Source: an uncultured Caryophanales bacterium
Lineage (GTDB): Bacteria; Bacillota_I; Bacilli_A; RF39; UBA660
Length of the DNA stretch: 53,732 nt
Direction of reading: 5' to 3'
Assembly: GCA_946614095.1 (NCBI GenBank)
Contig: CAMOGG010000004.1
Location: forward strand, 1 to 53,732
Part shown: positions 52,182-53,732 of the stretch, one piece after another
Layout: every line of letters begins with the position of its first letter
Position numbering within the stretch: the stretch's first letter is position 1
Notes under the pieces: generated by a model
Databases searched by the model: none
What the model was told of the DNA's origin: nothing
Seen by the model: only the letters and a program-made list of their open reading frames with translations
Position numbers and translations under genes: made by a program

Positions 52182-52772
52182 ATGAAAAAGTTAAATAAAA
52201 CAGGTTTTACATTGATCGAGTTGCTTGCTGTTATCACAATCATGGGTATCTTAATGTTAGTAGCAATCCCAGCAGTATCTCGTACCATTGAAAACTCAAG
52301 ACGTGACACTTATATGGACACAGCTAAGGCATACATGAATGCTATCAAAAATGCCGTAGCAGCAGATGAACTTGAATGTAAAAAAGCTGCAACGGACAAT
52401 ACTTTTACGATAATGTCTGCATTACCACAAAGTGACAACTATGTATATCGTTTTTCAACTGCAGCAGCTACTAACGGTGGAGTTTCAATTCAAGCAACAA
52501 CGGCAACAGACTTGATGGAACAAGGAGGTAAATCTTCTTGGGGAAATGCAAATGTTGCAGGAGTAATCAAGATTAAAAAAACAGTAACAGGACCAGGGCG
52601 TACTACATATGCATATGAAGTAAAAATGGTAGACGAAGGTGGAAGAGGTATTACAGATTATGTTGCAGAAAGTAATTTGAGAAGATCAAATGTTGCAACT
52701 TCAGGTTTAACAAATTATACTACAGTGTGGAAATTAGGTTCTGGCGAGTTAGATTGTCAAATTATTAGCTAA
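52182..52772 (+). CDS. Prepilin-like protein, candidate major pilin
   Basis: 196 residues starting MKKLNKTGFTLIELLAVITI: short basic leader, Gly-Phe cleavage site, Glu at +5 and a hydrophobic helix. The globular part has RRDTYMDTAKAYMNAIKNAV, two Cys (LECKKAATD, LDCQIIS) likely forming the C-terminal disulfide loop, and a beta region (AGVIKIKKTVTG, TYAYEVKMVDEGG). Codon use includes more C and G at third positions than neighbours, which could reflect high expression. The ATG at 52182 follows AAAGGTG; the GTG at 52173 overlaps that site. Confidence 0.9.
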   Translation: MKKLNKTGFTLIELLAVITIMGILMLVAIPAVSRTIENSRRDTYMDTAKAYMNAIKNAVAADELECKKAATDNTFTIMSALPQSDNYVYRFSTAAATNGGVSIQATTATDLMEQGGKSSWGNANVAGVIKIKKTVTGPGRTTYAYEVKMVDEGGRGITDYVAESNLRRSNVATSGLTNYTTVWKLGSGELDCQIIS

Positions 52773-52797
52773 GGATGAATTCCATCCTTTTTCTTTT
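52771..52797 (+). terminator. terminator of the prepilin gene
   Basis: AAGGATG (52771-52777) pairs with CATCCTT (52783-52789), loop AATTC, then TTTCTTTT. Confidence 0.85.
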
Positions 52798-52832
52798 GTC
52801 TAAATATTGATATAATGAAATAGGTGATGAAA

Positions 52833-53720
52833 ATGTTACTGATAGGTAGTCATGTTGGTTTTAAAAAAGATAGTCAGTTACTAGGAAGTTTAGAAGAAGC
52901 ACTTAGTTATGGAGAAAATACTTTTATGTTTTATACTGGAGCTCCTCAAAATACTGCAAGGAGTAAGATTGATGAAGAGTTAACTTTAAAAGCACTTGAT
53001 CAAATGAAAGAATTAAAAATAGACTCTTCTAAAGTAATTGTTCATGCTCCATACATTATCAATCTATGTAATGAAAAGAATTTTGATTTTTCAGTATCAT
53101 TTCTAACAGAAGAGGTAAAAAGAGTAGAGCAATTACATCTAAAATACTTAGTTCTACATCCTGGAAGTCATGTAGGAATAGGAGTAGAAAAAGGAATAGA
53201 AAATATCAAGAAAGGAATCAATCAAGTATTTGAAAATACAAAAGATTCCAATGTAGTGATATTATTAGAAACAATGGCTGGAAAAGGTAGTGAAATTGGA
53301 AGAAATTTAGAAGAGATAAAAACAATCATAGATGGAATTAATAATAAAAAAAGAATAGGAGTATGTCTAGATACTTGCCATTTACATGATGCAGGATATC
53401 ATTTAAATCATTTTGATGAATTTTTAGATAAATTTGATTCTTTAATAGGACTAGATAAAATCGGTTGTATTCACGTAAATGATTCAAAAAACGAATGCAA
53501 TTCCCATAAAGATAGACATGAAAATATAGGATTTGGAACAATAGGATTTGATACATTAATGAATATAATTTATCATAAAAAATTAAAAGATATTCCTAAA
53601 ATCTTAGAAACCCCATACATAGAAAAAAAGTATCCTCCATATAAATATGAAATAGAAATGATAAAAGAGAAGAATTTTTATGAAAATTTATCAGATATAA
53701 TAAAAGAAACAATGGAATAA
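52833..53720 (+). CDS. nfo: Endonuclease IV (AP endonuclease)
   Basis: Cleaves abasic sites in base-excision repair. The 295 residues show the TIM-barrel metal ligands in order: GSHVGF, VIVHAPYIINL, LVLHPGSHVG, ILLETMAGKGSE, CLDTCHLHDAGY, IHVNDSKNECNSHKDRHENIGFG and KILETPYI. The length is close to family norm. The ATG at 52833 has TAGGTGAT upstream; in-frame GTG 52824 and ATG 52827 overlap that site. Confidence 0.95.
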   Translation: MLLIGSHVGFKKDSQLLGSLEEALSYGENTFMFYTGAPQNTARSKIDEELTLKALDQMKELKIDSSKVIVHAPYIINLCNEKNFDFSVSFLTEEVKRVEQLHLKYLVLHPGSHVGIGVEKGIENIKKGINQVFENTKDSNVVILLETMAGKGSEIGRNLEEIKTIIDGINNKKRIGVCLDTCHLHDAGYHLNHFDEFLDKFDSLIGLDKIGCIHVNDSKNECNSHKDRHENIGFGTIGFDTLMNIIYHKKLKDIPKILETPYIEKKYPPYKYEIEMIKEKNFYENLSDIIKETME

Positions 53721-53732
53721 ATTGTTTCTTTT
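53704..53732 (+). terminator. nfo terminator
   Basis: AAGAAACAAT (53704-53713) pairs perfectly with ATTGTTTCTT (53721-53730); the stop codon is in the loop and the T tract runs off the window. Confidence 0.85.

Noticed and set aside
1-53732. Use of TGA as Trp (Mycoplasma code)
   Set aside because: Trp residues at conserved sites are TGG, and TGA ends ylxR and comEA at the expected places.

Overview
The window comes from a low-G+C, single-membrane bacterium of the Bacilli / former Tenericutes side of the Firmicutes, probably an uncultured gut-type lineage (placement is inference). Evidence: A+T-rich throughout, strong Shine-Dalgarno sites, TATAAT promoters often with an upstream TG, U-tailed terminators, a T-box leader, TasA-like surface proteins, a DnaI-type helicase loader and the dnaG-rpoD-trmK order. 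TGA serves as a stop (ylxR, comEA) and Trp is TGG, so the Mycoplasma code does not apply. FtsW, a D,D-carboxypeptidase, LytM- and NlpC/P60-type proteins show a peptidoglycan wall. Several housekeeping proteins are trimmed: RimP without its C-terminal domain, a short-armed SMC, ThrRS without TGS, and a GdpP-like phosphodiesterase reduced to DHH-DHHA1.

Layout. (1) 1-4350: translation/transcription operon rimP-nusA-ylxR-infB-rbfA. (2) 4364-11391: accessory block in the place where Bacillus has truB-ribC. It holds four intact and one decayed copy of a family joining a two-helix VirB2/TrbC-like membrane module to extracytoplasmic cell-wall enzyme domains (NlpC/P60-like or L,D-transpeptidase-like), plus a membrane protein, an unknown protein and a CPBP protease. 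(3) 11397-14050: rpsO with a structured leader, then pnp. (4) 14104-19862: surface-protein region with an Asn/Thr-rich anchored protein, a NodB-fold pseudoenzyme at the ylxY position, a secreted protein ending in LPDTG, a lipoprotein, and two tandem TasA-like proteins whose last 114 bp form a G+C-rich, equal-length, highly divergent cassette. (5) 20039-28384: smc, an anchored unknown protein, a TnpB element with its likely omega-RNA, dacA, def, a HExxH protein and a YjcZ-like miniprotein. (6) 28520-37841: ftsW, a zinc-PLC-like protein, a c-di-AMP phosphodiesterase-like protein, comEA-comEC, dnaI and a divergent RNB nuclease. (7) 37909-41837: LytM peptidase, then a Thr T-box operon (MBL hydrolase, GNAT, thrS). 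(8) 41944-44211: a very large prepilin-like protein with InlB-type repeats. (9) 44320-47816: dnaG-rpoD-trmK. (10) 47858-53732: surface and membrane proteins, a GHL10-type hydrolase, two prepilins and endonuclease IV.

How the parts work together. The core genes serve ribosome maturation, RNA decay, replication priming and chromosome organisation. Between them lie envelope modules: wall synthesis and remodelling (ftsW, dacA, LytM, the fusion family), surface display (TasA-like pair, sorting-signal proteins) and DNA uptake or pili (comEA, comEC, three prepilins). The two most unusual systems are the membrane-module/cell-wall-enzyme fusion family at 4394-11391 and the paired variable-tail surface proteins at 17464-19862.
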